NCBI GenBank assembly: GCA_000437755.1 | Contig: FR900146.1 | Coordinates: forward strand, 4,907 to 53,415 | DNA: 48,509 nucleotides | Direction of reading: 5' to 3' | From: Roseburia sp. CAG:303 | Lineage (GTDB): Bacteria; Bacillota; Clostridia; Lachnospirales; Lachnospiraceae | In this document: positions 1 through 8,640 of the stretch, one piece after another | Layout of the letters: each line of letters opens with the position of its first letter | Position numbering within the stretch: the stretch's first letter is position 1 | Notes under the pieces: model-generated | Database searches by the model: none | Seen by the model: only the letters and a program-made list of their open reading frames with translations | Told to the model about the DNA's origin: nothing | Program-made: the position numbers and the translations under genes

Positions 1-6
1 AAAAAA

Positions 7-30
7 CGCCACACAGCCTCCTGTGTGGCG
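7..30 (-). terminator. Perfect 10-bp hairpin with T tract on the minus strand
   Basis: A perfect stem (CGCCACACAG / CTGTGTGGCG, loop CCTC) is preceded on the + strand by six A, so read on the minus strand it is a hairpin followed by six T. On the + strand no T run follows. It may be half of a bidirectional terminator for a + strand gene left of the window. No minus-strand gene to its right would need it. Confidence 0.6.
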
Positions 31-121
31 AAAAGATGAATCGAAACCTCATTCCGGAAAAATCCACAAAAATTTTCAAAAAGATTATAACAAAAGATGA
101 GGAAGAAAGTCAAGACGAATG

Positions 122-151
122 TTGATTTTGGGCGATGGAATGTGGTAGTAT
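122..151 (+). promoter_or_regulatory. Candidate promoter for the helicase gene
   Basis: TTGATT (122-127) and TAGTAT (146-151) are separated by 18 bases and lie about 40 bases before the gene start, which has a good AAGGAG ribosome site at about 181. The -10 match is only moderate. Confidence 0.4.
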
Positions 152-191
152 TATAGTAAGAAAATAATAACATTCTGCATAAGGAGAAATA

Positions 192-3104
192 ATGAAAAAA
201 TACGAGGAATTAGAAAATGGATTACAGACAGCGTTTATTAATCATACAGTGAATTCTAATCTGGCATATCGTCCGGAATTTATTTCAAACGATTATAAAC
301 AGGGAAAGAAAGTGCTTGCTTCACTGGAATATGAATTAAATCAATGTGATGAATTTTGTATTAGTGTGGCATTTATCACACAGAGCGGAATACAGCCATT
401 ACTTATGATTTTAAAAGAATTGGAAAAGAAAAATGTCCCGGGTAAAATTCTTACCACAGATTACCTGACATTCAGTGAACCAAAGGCACTTATGCGACTT
501 GCAGAATTAAAAAATATTAAAATAAAAATGTATCGGACCAATGATGAAACAGGCGGATTTCATACCAAAGGGTATATTTTTAAACAGGATGAAATTTATC
601 GGATCATTATTGGAAGTTCCAATATGACATTAAGTGCAATTACAAAAAACAGAGAGTGGAATACCAAATTAGTATCCACAGAGCAGGGACAGATAGTGAC
701 AGATATCCTGCAGGAATTTGATGAGCTGTGGAACAGTGAAGTGACACAGGAATATCATGATTTTATAGAGGAATACGAGCAAAGATATTTACAGAATAAA
801 TTAATAGAAAGACAGAAGCAGAGAGCTTTGTCTGATGAAAAAGTTGTAGATTTTGCAACTTATACATTAAAGCCAAATAAAATGCAGGTGGAATTTGTAA
901 ATAAAATGCAGAGATTAAGAGAACAGGGACAAACAAAGGCATTGTTATTAAGTTCGACCGGTACTGGAAAAACTTATGCTTCTGCATTTGCCATGCGTGA
1001 ACTGGGATTTAAAAAAGTATTATTTCTGGTGCATAGAGAGCAGATTTTAAAACAGGCACTGATATCTTATAAAAAAGTTTTACCGGGAAATATTTCAATG
1101 GGATTGCTTTCTGGTAATTATAAAGATACGGATGTGGATTATCTGTTTTCTACCGTTCAGACAATGAGCAGGAGCTATATATTGGAGAAATTTGAAAAAG
1201 ACAGATTTGAATGTATTATCATCGATGAAACACATAAAGCCGGGGCAGAGAGTTACCATAGAATTATAAAGTATTTTACACCGGAATTTTTACTTGGTAT
1301 GACAGCAAGTCCGGAACGGACAGATGGATTCGATATTTACAGTTTATTTGACCATAACATTGCAAGTGAGATAAGGCTTCAGGATGCATTAAGGGATAAT
1401 CTTTTGTGTCCGTTTCATTATTATGGTATTTCAGATTTGGAAATAAATGGGCAGACAATAGATGATCATGCCGACTTCCGGCTGCTGGCAAATGAACAGA
1501 GAGTAAATCATATTCTGGAACAGGCGGAGTATTACGGATGTGATGGAGAAAGAGTAAAAGGATTGGTTTTCTGCAGTCGGAATGAAGAAGCAAAAGCTCT
1601 GTCAGAAGAGTTTAATAAAAGAGGCTACCGGACCATTGCACTTTCTGGTGCCAATTCGCAGGAAGAGAGGGAGCAGGCGGTAGAAAAACTCGAAGCAGAT
1701 AACACGGATCAAAAGCTTGATTATATATTTACTGTAGATATATTCAATGAAGGTGTTGACATTCCGGCAGTAAACCAGGTTATTATGCTAAGACCGACAC
1801 AGTCCGCTATCGTCTTTGTGCAGCAGCTTGGACGAGGACTTAGAAAAGCAGATGGCAAAGAATATGTTGTCGTACTGGATTTTGTCGGGAATTATAACCG
1901 GAATTTTCTGATTCCGATAGCGTTATCCGGAGACAGAACTTATAATAAAGATACCATTCGTAAATATGTCAGGGAAGGATCCAGGATTATTCCAGGCTGT
2001 TCTACGATCCATTTTGATGAAATTACAAAGAAGCGTATCTTTGCTTCCATTGACAAAATGACAACAACAAAGAAGATGCTCACAGACTGGTACAATCAGG
2101 TAAAATACATGATAGGTCATATTCCGACGATTTTGGATTTTTATAAATTAGGAGAAATAGATCCGATGCTGTTTATCAGTTATGCAAGAACGTATGATAA
2201 TTTTGTCAGAATGGCAGATAAGGAATATCAGATGACATTTACTGAGAGAGAGGAGCAGATGCTGGCATTTATTTCGGCACTTATCGTAGATGGAAAGAGA
2301 CCGCATGAATTATTGCTGCTTAAAATGCTTGTGGAAAACAGGGAGATAAATGAAAATATATTTGCAGAAGAACTTAAAAAAATGGGAGAAATTTACAGAG
2401 AAGCAGATTATTATTCGGCACAGAGAATTCTTAATATGGATTTTGTTGCGGGAAGTGATGCGAAAAAGTTTGCAGATATAGAGATTTTTTCTGATGAACA
2501 AATGGAAAAAGGCATTTTATTACGTTCGATAAGCTTTTTTGAAAAGCTCAGACGTTTGGAATTTAAAAAGGAGCTGGACAGGTTAATTGAGTATGGATTG
2601 CTCAGATATAAAGATATCTATGCCAGGCACGATGATAATAATATGGTATTATATGAAAAATATTCGAGAAAAGATGTATGCCGGCTGATGAACTGGGATA
2701 AGGATGAGAGTTCTACCATGTATGGATATAGGATTAAGCATAATACCTGTCCGATATTTGTAACATATGAAAAGAAAGAAGATATATCTGACAGTACAAA
2801 ATATGAAGATACATTTATAGATAACCGTTTCTTCAGCTGGATGACAAGAAATGGTGTTTCGCTTGACAGCAGGGAAAGTGTTGATATTATAAATTATAAA
2901 AAAACCGGACTGAAAATATGTCTTTTTATAAAAAAGAGCGATGGAGAAGGAATGGATTTTTATTATATGGGAGAGGCAGAGCCAGTGCAGTGGAGAGAAA
3001 CAACTATCCAGAATAATAAAGGAAAAATCCTTCCGATTGTAAATTTTGTATTCCGGCTGAAAAACAGTGTAAGAGAAGATATTTATGAGTATTTGACTAA
3101 ATAG
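192..3104 (+). CDS. PLD-nuclease / DEAD-box helicase / DUF3427 protein
   Basis: A 970-residue, probably cytoplasmic nucleic-acid enzyme. Residues about 30-200 form a phospholipase-D-like nuclease domain with an H-x-K motif at H124 and the following GSSN motif. A superfamily 2 helicase core follows: Walker A SSTGTGKT at 254-261, DETH at 345-348, TASPERTD near 372 and motif VI QQLGRGLRK at 544-552. The C-terminal third reads like DUF3427, including a RKDVCRLMNWDKDESS stretch. Family knowledge: such helicases resemble restriction and defence helicases, and similar proteins are often found with NUDIX hydrolases, as here 23 bases downstream. The substrate is unknown. The start has an AAGGAG site 5 bases upstream. 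All motifs look intact. Role in DNA repair or phage defence is inference. Confidence 0.85.
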   Translation: MKKYEELENGLQTAFINHTVNSNLAYRPEFISNDYKQGKKVLASLEYELNQCDEFCISVAFITQSGIQPLLMILKELEKKNVPGKILTTDYLTFSEPKALMRLAELKNIKIKMYRTNDETGGFHTKGYIFKQDEIYRIIIGSSNMTLSAITKNREWNTKLVSTEQGQIVTDILQEFDELWNSEVTQEYHDFIEEYEQRYLQNKLIERQKQRALSDEKVVDFATYTLKPNKMQVEFVNKMQRLREQGQTKALLLSSTGTGKTYASAFAMRELGFKKVLFLVHREQILKQALISYKKVLPGNISMGLLSGNYKDTDVDYLFSTVQTMSRSYILEKFEKDRFECIIIDETHKAGAESYHRIIKYFTPEFLLGMTASPERTDGFDIYSLFDHNIASEIRLQDALRDNLLCPFHYYGISDLEINGQTIDDHADFRLLANEQRVNHILEQAEYYGCDGERVKGLVFCSRNEEAKALSEEFNKRGYRTIALSGANSQEEREQAVEKLEADNTDQKLDYIFTVDIFNEGVDIPAVNQVIMLRPTQSAIVFVQQLGRGLRKADGKEYVVVLDFVGNYNRNFLIPIALSGDRTYNKDTIRKYVREGSRIIPGCSTIHFDEITKKRIFASIDKMTTTKKMLTDWYNQVKYMIGHIPTILDFYKLGEIDPMLFISYARTYDNFVRMADKEYQMTFTEREEQMLAFISALIVDGKRPHELLLLKMLVENREINENIFAEELKKMGEIYREADYYSAQRILNMDFVAGSDAKKFADIEIFSDEQMEKGILLRSISFFEKLRRLEFKKELDRLIEYGLLRYKDIYARHDDNNMVLYEKYSRKDVCRLMNWDKDESSTMYGYRIKHNTCPIFVTYEKKEDISDSTKYEDTFIDNRFFSWMTRNGVSLDSRESVDIINYKKTGLKICLFIKKSDGEGMDFYYMGEAEPVQWRETTIQNNKGKILPIVNFVFRLKNSVREDIYEYLTK

Positions 3105-3127
3105 CAAAAGGCAGAAAGGATCACCAC

Positions 3128-3529
3128 ATGAAGACAATCAACGTAGCAGCAGCGATTATTAAATCACAGACCGAAGACGGAACTCCTGTTATCTTTGCAA
3201 CCCAGAGAGGTTACGGGGAATTTAAGGACTGGTGGGAGTTCCCGGGAGGAAAGATGGAAGAGGGAGAAACTCCGCAGGAAGCACTGGTTCGTGAAATCAG
3301 GGAAGAACTGGATGCGGAAATAGAAGTTTTGGACCTGCTTGACACGGTAGAGTACGATTATCCGGCATTTCATTTATCCATGAAGTGTTACTGGTGCAGA
3401 TTAAACGGCGGGGAACTCATTTTAAAAGAGCATGAAGATGCCAGATGGCTTGACAAAAAACACTTATCTGATGTAAACTGGTTACCGGCAGATATTGTAC
3501 TAATTGAGAAAATAAAGGAAGAATTATGA
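3128..3529 (+). CDS. NUDIX (deoxy)nucleoside triphosphate pyrophosphohydrolase, MutT-like
   Basis: A 133-residue NUDIX hydrolase expected to split nucleoside triphosphates to the monophosphate and pyrophosphate, possibly oxidised dGTP. The NUDIX box starts at GGKMEEGETPQEAL near residue 40 and continues REIREELDAE; the usual Gly after EEx is Asp, as in many members of this MutT subgroup. The FATQRGYGEFKDWWEFPGG stretch is typical of MutT/CTP-pyrophosphohydrolase proteins. The start has an AGAAAGGA site and sits 23 bases after the helicase; its stop overlaps the next gene's ATG (ATGA). It may serve nucleotide-pool cleaning with the mutY gene 3 kb away, or work with the helicase; the context does not decide. 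Confidence 0.85.
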   Translation: MKTINVAAAIIKSQTEDGTPVIFATQRGYGEFKDWWEFPGGKMEEGETPQEALVREIREELDAEIEVLDLLDTVEYDYPAFHLSMKCYWCRLNGGELILKEHEDARWLDKKHLSDVNWLPADIVLIEKIKEEL

Positions 3530-4941
3530 AAACGAACAAAAAGTATGCGTTAATCATCAACGAGGCATTACGTTCGGCATTAGACTATGATACCCCGGAA
3601 GAACAGATAAACGAATTTATTCGTTTCTTTGGAAAACATATTGGTTCAGACAGAATCTATATATTTGAAGATGATTTGGAAAAAAGTATTACGAATAATA
3701 GCTATGAATGGTGTGCTGATGGTGTAGAACCACAGATAAATCTGCTGCAGGCGGTGGAAATGGAACAGATTGACTGGTGGTACGAGGCATTTGACAAGGA
3801 ACAGAATATTATTATCAAAGATATGGAAACGATAAAAGACGAACATCCTGCGTCCTATGAACTTTTAAAGGAACAGAATATACAGAATCTCGTAGTAAGT
3901 CCGCTTCGTTATAAGGACTCCATACATGGATTCTTCGGAGTGGATAATCCGCCGGAAGGAGATTTGGACAGGCTGTCAGTCTTTTTGGAAATGATAGGGA
4001 CATTACTGGTTTCACTTTTAAAATTGAGAAATTCGTTTCATAAATCGACGGAAGATGCCAGATTTTCCGGATATACAGCATTGTCACAGATTTATTTGTC
4101 CATGCATATGGTTAATATAAAAACGGGAATGCTTCAAACGATTAAATCTCCGAATTTTGTTGATGAAAACTTGGATTTGCAAAGTGGTCCATATTTTCCA
4201 GTGCAGATAAAAAATGTCATGGAACAGCTGGCAACGGAGAAATATAAGAGAAGTGTGTTTGAATTTACGGATATTGCGACACTGGCAGAAAGAATGAAAG
4301 GAAAAGAAACCATAGTGCATGAATTTCTGGGAACGGTTTCCGGCTGGTGTAAAGAACGTTTTATCAAAGTAGATGCGGATAATGTACTGTATTGTGTGGA
4401 AGTTATAGATGAGGAAAAGAAACGGGAGAACTGGCTGTTGTATCTGTCGGAAACTGACCGGATGACTGGAATTTGCAACCGTGGATGTGGGGAAAGGAAG
4501 ATTTCAGAAATGCTGAATAAGCATATCGGAGGATTGTTGTGCCTGATTGACTGCGATAAATTCAAGGCAATCAATGATACTTATGGTCATGCGGTAGGAG
4601 ACAGTGTTATCATAGCAGTTGCAGAAACTTTGCAGAATTCCTGCCGGGAAAATGATATTGTACTGAGACTTGGAGGGGACGAATTTGCCATGTATATTCC
4701 GGGATTATTGGACCGGCAGGCAGCAGATTTGTTTACAGAGAGAGTATTTGCAGCGATTTCTTCCATTCAGATTCCGGAGATGGGAACGAAGCAGATACAT
4801 GTCAGTATGGGAGCTTCTTTTTGTCTTGAGGATGAGGAGATTAGTTTTGACCGCCTCTATAAAGAAGCTGATGAAGCAATGTATCAGAGCAAGAAGGTGG
4901 AAGGCTGCTGTGTAACGTTCTATAAGCATGAAAAAGAATAA
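3526..4941 (+). CDS. GAF-like sensor diguanylate cyclase
   Basis: A 471-residue soluble protein predicted to make cyclic di-GMP from two GTP. The N-terminal part (about 15-170) resembles a GAF sensor domain, the middle (about 180-300) has no clear family, and a GGDEF domain fills about 310-470. The signature RLGGDEF is complete (GGDEF at 383-387), and an RxxD inhibitory site (REND) lies exactly five residues before it, so product feedback is likely. No membrane segment is seen. It overlaps the NUDIX gene by four bases, so the two are probably translated together. The ligand of the sensor part is unknown. Confidence 0.88.
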   Translation: MKTNKKYALIINEALRSALDYDTPEEQINEFIRFFGKHIGSDRIYIFEDDLEKSITNNSYEWCADGVEPQINLLQAVEMEQIDWWYEAFDKEQNIIIKDMETIKDEHPASYELLKEQNIQNLVVSPLRYKDSIHGFFGVDNPPEGDLDRLSVFLEMIGTLLVSLLKLRNSFHKSTEDARFSGYTALSQIYLSMHMVNIKTGMLQTIKSPNFVDENLDLQSGPYFPVQIKNVMEQLATEKYKRSVFEFTDIATLAERMKGKETIVHEFLGTVSGWCKERFIKVDADNVLYCVEVIDEEKKRENWLLYLSETDRMTGICNRGCGERKISEMLNKHIGGLLCLIDCDKFKAINDTYGHAVGDSVIIAVAETLQNSCRENDIVLRLGGDEFAMYIPGLLDRQAADLFTERVFAAISSIQIPEMGTKQIHVSMGASFCLEDEEISFDRLYKEADEAMYQSKKVEGCCVTFYKHEKE

Positions 4942-4946
4942 CACCC

Positions 4947-4975
4947 TTGACAGATGGCTGTAAAATGAGTATACT
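4947..4975 (+). promoter_or_regulatory. Promoter for the NlpC/P60 gene
   Basis: TTGACA (4947-4952) and TATACT (4970-4975) with a 17-base spacer, starting just after the diguanylate cyclase stop. It leaves a leader of about 60 bases ending in AAAGGAG before the ATG at 5042. Confidence 0.75.
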
Positions 4976-5041
4976 AGTAACTGTTGATTGTAAAAATCAT
5001 GAAGTGTATAGGTTTGTTTTACAGAATAAAAGGAGATACAA

Positions 5042-6427
5042 ATGCGAAATAAGAAAGTACCATCAATGGTTGCAGTTGGTGTATCATTGATGATGGTGGG
5101 TTACATTGGAGCAAAACAGATAGATTCCGTAGATCACAGCAAGAAGACAGAGAAAGTGACTGTGGCAGCTTATAACAGCGAGACACAGCCTATGATTGGA
5201 ATTGAAAGAAGAGAACAGAGTATCGTTGCCATGGCAATGCAGGATCAGATGATGAAAGATGCGATGGGAATTACTACTCCGGAAACAGAAACCCAGATAC
5301 AGCCGGAAACAGAGACACAGACGGAGACAGGAACACAGGCTGAGACACAGCCGGAAACAGAGACAGAGACAGCGACACAGGCTGAGACACAGCCGGAAAC
5401 AGAGACACAGACAGAGACAGAAACACAGGCTGAAGCAAAGTCAGAATTCAGTGATATTGCGATTGCACAGGTAAATGATTATGTAAATGTAAGATCCATT
5501 GCAAGTACAGATGGAGAAGTGGTTGGAAAATTATACAATAATTCAGCTGCAACTATTTTAGGGGAAGAGAACGGATGGTATCAGATTTCTTCCGGAAATG
5601 TAGTTGGATATGTAAAATCAGAATATGTAGTAGTTGGTGATGAAAACCTTGCAAAGAGTGTTGCAACAAGATATGCAAAGGTAAATACAGAAACATTATT
5701 TGTAAGAAGTGAGCCGACAACGGAATCAAAGATTATCTATATGCTTCCGGAAGGCGAAGATCTGGTAGCAATTGATGAATCTAATCCAGGTTGGATTAAA
5801 GTAACTACAGAGGCAGGCGATGGTTATATTTCTGCTGATTATGTTGTAATGACTACAGATTTTGTTACGGCAGAGTCTACCGCAGAAGAACAGGCAAGAC
5901 TGCAGAAAGAAGCAGAAGAGCGTAAGGCTGCAGAAGAAGCTGCAGAGAAAGCAATTGCGGAAGCAAATAAGGCCAATGCAAAGAAAGAAACAACTACAAC
6001 AGTAAAAGAGACAACTACAGCGGCTAAGGAAACAACCACTGAAGCGGCGACAGAAGCAAAAACTTATACAGCTCCGACAAGTGCAACCGGACAGGCAGTA
6101 GTTGATTATGCATGCCAGTTTGTTGGAAATCCATATGTATATGGCGGATCCAGTCTGACAAATGGAACAGACTGCTCCGGATTTGTTATGAGTGTTTATG
6201 CAGAGTTTGGAATCAGTCTTCCTCATTCTTCTGCATCATTAAGAAGTGTGGGATATGAAGTAAGTCTTTCCGAAATCCAGCCGGGTGATATTGTATGTTA
6301 CAGCGGTCATGTAGCCCTCTATGTAGGTAATAACACCATCGTACATGCAAGTACACCGGAAACAGGTATTAAATATACATCACCGGTTAATTATAAGAGC
6401 GTAATTACAGTTAGAAGAATTTTTTAA
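5042..6427 (+). CDS. Secreted SH3-NlpC/P60 cell wall hydrolase with Glu-Thr-Gln repeats
   Basis: A 461-residue exported protein that should cut peptidoglycan stem peptides. Order: an N-terminal hydrophobic export segment (about 8-25), a repetitive Glu/Thr/Gln/Pro region (about 78-135) built of TETQ- and QPET-like units, two bacterial SH3 domains (about 140-200 and 210-272), an Ala/Glu-rich stretch plus a Thr-rich KETTTA linker (about 280-340), then NlpC/P60 (about 348-461). The catalytic triad is visible: C378 in DCSGF, H423 in GHVALYVG and H435. It has its own promoter and strong ribosome site. The repetitive segments look like wall-spanning spacers. No sortase motif or lipobox is seen, so it is probably secreted or signal-anchored. 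Confidence 0.9.
   Translation: MRNKKVPSMVAVGVSLMMVGYIGAKQIDSVDHSKKTEKVTVAAYNSETQPMIGIERREQSIVAMAMQDQMMKDAMGITTPETETQIQPETETQTETGTQAETQPETETETATQAETQPETETQTETETQAEAKSEFSDIAIAQVNDYVNVRSIASTDGEVVGKLYNNSAATILGEENGWYQISSGNVVGYVKSEYVVVGDENLAKSVATRYAKVNTETLFVRSEPTTESKIIYMLPEGEDLVAIDESNPGWIKVTTEAGDGYISADYVVMTTDFVTAESTAEEQARLQKEAEERKAAEEAAEKAIAEANKANAKKETTTTVKETTTAAKETTTEAATEAKTYTAPTSATGQAVVDYACQFVGNPYVYGGSSLTNGTDCSGFVMSVYAEFGISLPHSSASLRSVGYEVSLSEIQPGDIVCYSGHVALYVGNNTIVHASTPETGIKYTSPVNYKSVITVRRIF
5300..5432 (+). repeat. In-frame degenerate tandem repeats coding for a Glu/Thr/Gln spacer
   Basis: The block CAGCCGGAAACAGAGAC recurs at 5300, 5348 and 5390 (steps of 48 and 42 bases), filled in by six-base ACAGAG/ACACAG units. 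Steps are multiples of three, so copy-number changes would keep the NlpC/P60 reading frame. Confidence 0.8.
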
Positions 6428-6469
6428 TCAGAATCCATCAGGGAGATCTGATGAAAGATTTCAACAGAG

Positions 6470-6512
6470 AAACAGGAGAGAGCGACTATGAGATGCCGTT
6501 CTCTCCTGTTTG
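6470..6512 (+). terminator. Hairpin after the NlpC/P60 gene, weak terminator
   Basis: AACAGGAGAGA pairs with TCTCTCCTGTT around a loop of about 17 bases. Only a poor T run follows (TGACTATAAA), so termination is uncertain. Confidence 0.45.
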
Positions 6513-6554
6513 ACTATAAAAAAATATATTTATAGATAGATGGAGAAATAGTAT

Positions 6555-7625
6555 ATGCTGTCTGATTTTGATTTAAGTATAATAGTAGAGCCTCTGCTTC
6601 AGTGGTTTCAGGAAAATGCAAGAGTCCTTCCGTGGAGGGAATCTCCGACTCCATATCGTGTGTGGGTATCTGAAATTATGCTTCAGCAGACAAGGGTAGA
6701 AGCGGTAAAACCTTATTTTGAACGCTTTATGAGAGAACTGCCCCGGATACAGGACCTGGCAGAATGTGAAGAAGAACGTCTGCTCAAACTCTGGGAGGGC
6801 CTTGGTTATTATAATCGTGTCAGAAATATGCAGGAAGCGGCAAAAACTGTCATGGAAGAATTTGCCGGAGAATTGCCGTCGGATTACGGTGAACTGCTGA
6901 AATTAAAAGGAATCGGCAGTTATACCGCAGGAGCGGTGGCATCGATTGCGTATCATCAGCCAGTTCCAGCAGTGGATGGAAATGTCCTGCGTGTCATTAC
7001 AAGAGTGGCAGAGGATTCCTCGGACATTATGAAGCAGTCCGTGAAAACGGAGATAGAGAAAAGGCTTGCCGAAATCATACCCGCAGACCATGCAGGACAG
7101 TTCAATCAGGCATTAATGGAATTAGGAGCGATTGTGTGTCTGCCGAATGGTCAGCCACTCTGTGGGAAATGTCCGTGGCAGTCGTTCTGCAGGGCAAGAT
7201 TCCATGATAAAATTTCTGAGATTCCGGTAAAGACGAAGGCAAAGGCGAGAAAAATACAGAACCGGACCGTATTTGTCATACGCCGCCAGGATAAGGTGAT
7301 TCTGCATAAAAGACCGGCCAAGGGATTGTTGGCAGGTATGTATGAATTTCCGAATGTAGAAGGAACATTATCCGAAGAAGAAGCATTAAAATGGATAAAG
7401 CAGAAGAATCTGCAGCCGCTCAGAATAGAGAAGGCGGGAGAAGCAAAGCATATTTTTTCCCATATCGAATGGCATATGACCGGTTATGTTATATGGATCG
7501 ATGAACTGGAGAAAGATGTCAGCGGAATGTTGTACCTTGATTTACAGGAAGTGAATGAAAAATATCCGATACCGGCAGCATTTGCTGCTTATATAAAGTA
7601 CATTACAGAGAATGACGTGAGGTAG
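6555..7625 (+). CDS. mutY: A/G-specific adenine DNA glycosylase MutY
   Basis: A 356-residue DNA repair glycosylase that removes adenine mispaired with 8-oxoguanine. The N-terminal half has the typical VWVSEIMLQQTRVEAV helix and the helix-hairpin-helix LKGIGSYTAGAVASIAY with its catalytic Asp region (PAVDGNVLRV). An iron-sulfur cluster site follows: cysteines spaced C-x7-C-x2-C-x5-C, one residue longer at the first gap than in E. coli. The C-terminal part (about 230-350) is the NUDIX-like 8-oxoG recognition domain, with HIFSHIEWHM. The start has a TGGAGA site. The alpha/beta hydrolase gene begins four bases after its stop. Confidence 0.95.
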   Translation: MLSDFDLSIIVEPLLQWFQENARVLPWRESPTPYRVWVSEIMLQQTRVEAVKPYFERFMRELPRIQDLAECEEERLLKLWEGLGYYNRVRNMQEAAKTVMEEFAGELPSDYGELLKLKGIGSYTAGAVASIAYHQPVPAVDGNVLRVITRVAEDSSDIMKQSVKTEIEKRLAEIIPADHAGQFNQALMELGAIVCLPNGQPLCGKCPWQSFCRARFHDKISEIPVKTKAKARKIQNRTVFVIRRQDKVILHKRPAKGLLAGMYEFPNVEGTLSEEEALKWIKQKNLQPLRIEKAGEAKHIFSHIEWHMTGYVIWIDELEKDVSGMLYLDLQEVNEKYPIPAAFAAYIKYITENDVR

Positions 7626-7629
7626 GCAG

Positions 7630-8556
7630 ATGAGACAGGAAGAATTTAATTTTTTATCGGCGGACGGACATACCAGCATACATGGAGTTGAATGGATACC
7701 GGACGGAAAAGCCAGAGCAATTATCATTATTCTACATGGTGTAACGGAAAATATAATGCGTTATGAGAAATTTGCACAATACTTTACAGAGAAGAACTAT
7801 GTGGTAGCGGGTGCGGAACATTTAGGGCATGGACGGTCTATTGGACAAAGCGGACTCTCCATGTATTTCGGACCAAAAGGAAGCTGGAACTGGATCGTAG
7901 AAGATGCTCATACCACATATAAATATATAAAAAAGAAATATTCGGAACGGAACATTCCAGTCATATTTTTTGGATTTTCGCTTGGCTCTTTTGTATTGTG
8001 GGATTATATGCTCCGCTATCCACAGGATTTGTCGACAGCTGTCATTGCCGGAACAGGACAGACGAATGCAGCCATTCTGACCATTATGCAGGGAATTGTA
8101 AAAATACAGGAGATACTGCATGGAGAAAAAACAGTAACTTCTTTGATCAAGGCACTTACATTTGGCACTTATAATAAACATTTTGCACCAAACCGGACAG
8201 AGTACGACTGGCTGTGTGCCAATGAGAGTGAACTCGATAAATATATTGCAGATCCATTAAGAGGCGAATATATGACGGTAGGACTGTTCCGGGAGCTACT
8301 GTATGGAATGAAACGAACGGGTTCTTTGGAAAATATAAAAAGAGGAAATATAGAGGTACCGGTACTGTTTCTTTCCGGATCCGAAGATGCCGTTGGAGAT
8401 TTTACTAAAGGAGTACAGGCCGCAGAAAAATTATTTGAGAAAGCAGGATACAAGGATATCGGGTACAAAATATTTCCGGAAATGAGACATGACGTTCTGC
8501 ATGAGAAAAATTCCAGCGACGTTCTGGATTATATCCGGAACTGGATAGAGAAATAA
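7630..8556 (+). CDS. Alpha/beta hydrolase, monoacylglycerol-lipase-like
   Basis: A 308-residue serine hydrolase of the S33/lysophospholipase group. The oxyanion region HGVTEN lies near residue 37, AEHLGHGRS near 60, and the nucleophile elbow GFSLGS puts the serine at 117. A late Asp (LSGSEDAVGD, about 250) and His (MRHDVLHE, about 287) complete the triad. No signal peptide is seen, so it should be cytoplasmic and could act on lipid esters. It is translated four bases after mutY and is probably co-transcribed, although no functional link is apparent. The true substrate cannot be read from sequence. Confidence 0.85.
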   Translation: MRQEEFNFLSADGHTSIHGVEWIPDGKARAIIIILHGVTENIMRYEKFAQYFTEKNYVVAGAEHLGHGRSIGQSGLSMYFGPKGSWNWIVEDAHTTYKYIKKKYSERNIPVIFFGFSLGSFVLWDYMLRYPQDLSTAVIAGTGQTNAAILTIMQGIVKIQEILHGEKTVTSLIKALTFGTYNKHFAPNRTEYDWLCANESELDKYIADPLRGEYMTVGLFRELLYGMKRTGSLENIKRGNIEVPVLFLSGSEDAVGDFTKGVQAAEKLFEKAGYKDIGYKIFPEMRHDVLHEKNSSDVLDYIRNWIEK

Positions 8557-8640
8557 ATAAGAAGATATTGCATAAGGTAATTTACAAATATAAGGTTTTG
8601 TGATACATTAATAACAGATTATACAGATGGAGAATGATAG

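Noticed and set aside
5726..6226. Cys-rich minus-strand ORF opposite the NlpC/P60 gene
   Set aside because: Its Cys/Ser/Phe richness mirrors the Ala/Glu/Thr-rich codons of the + strand repeats. No start context or known family.
8598..8625. Promoter TTGTGA/TATACA before the rel gene
   Set aside because: Transcription would start beyond the ribosome site of the gene, so the element cannot serve it as drawn. The real rel promoter is not identified.
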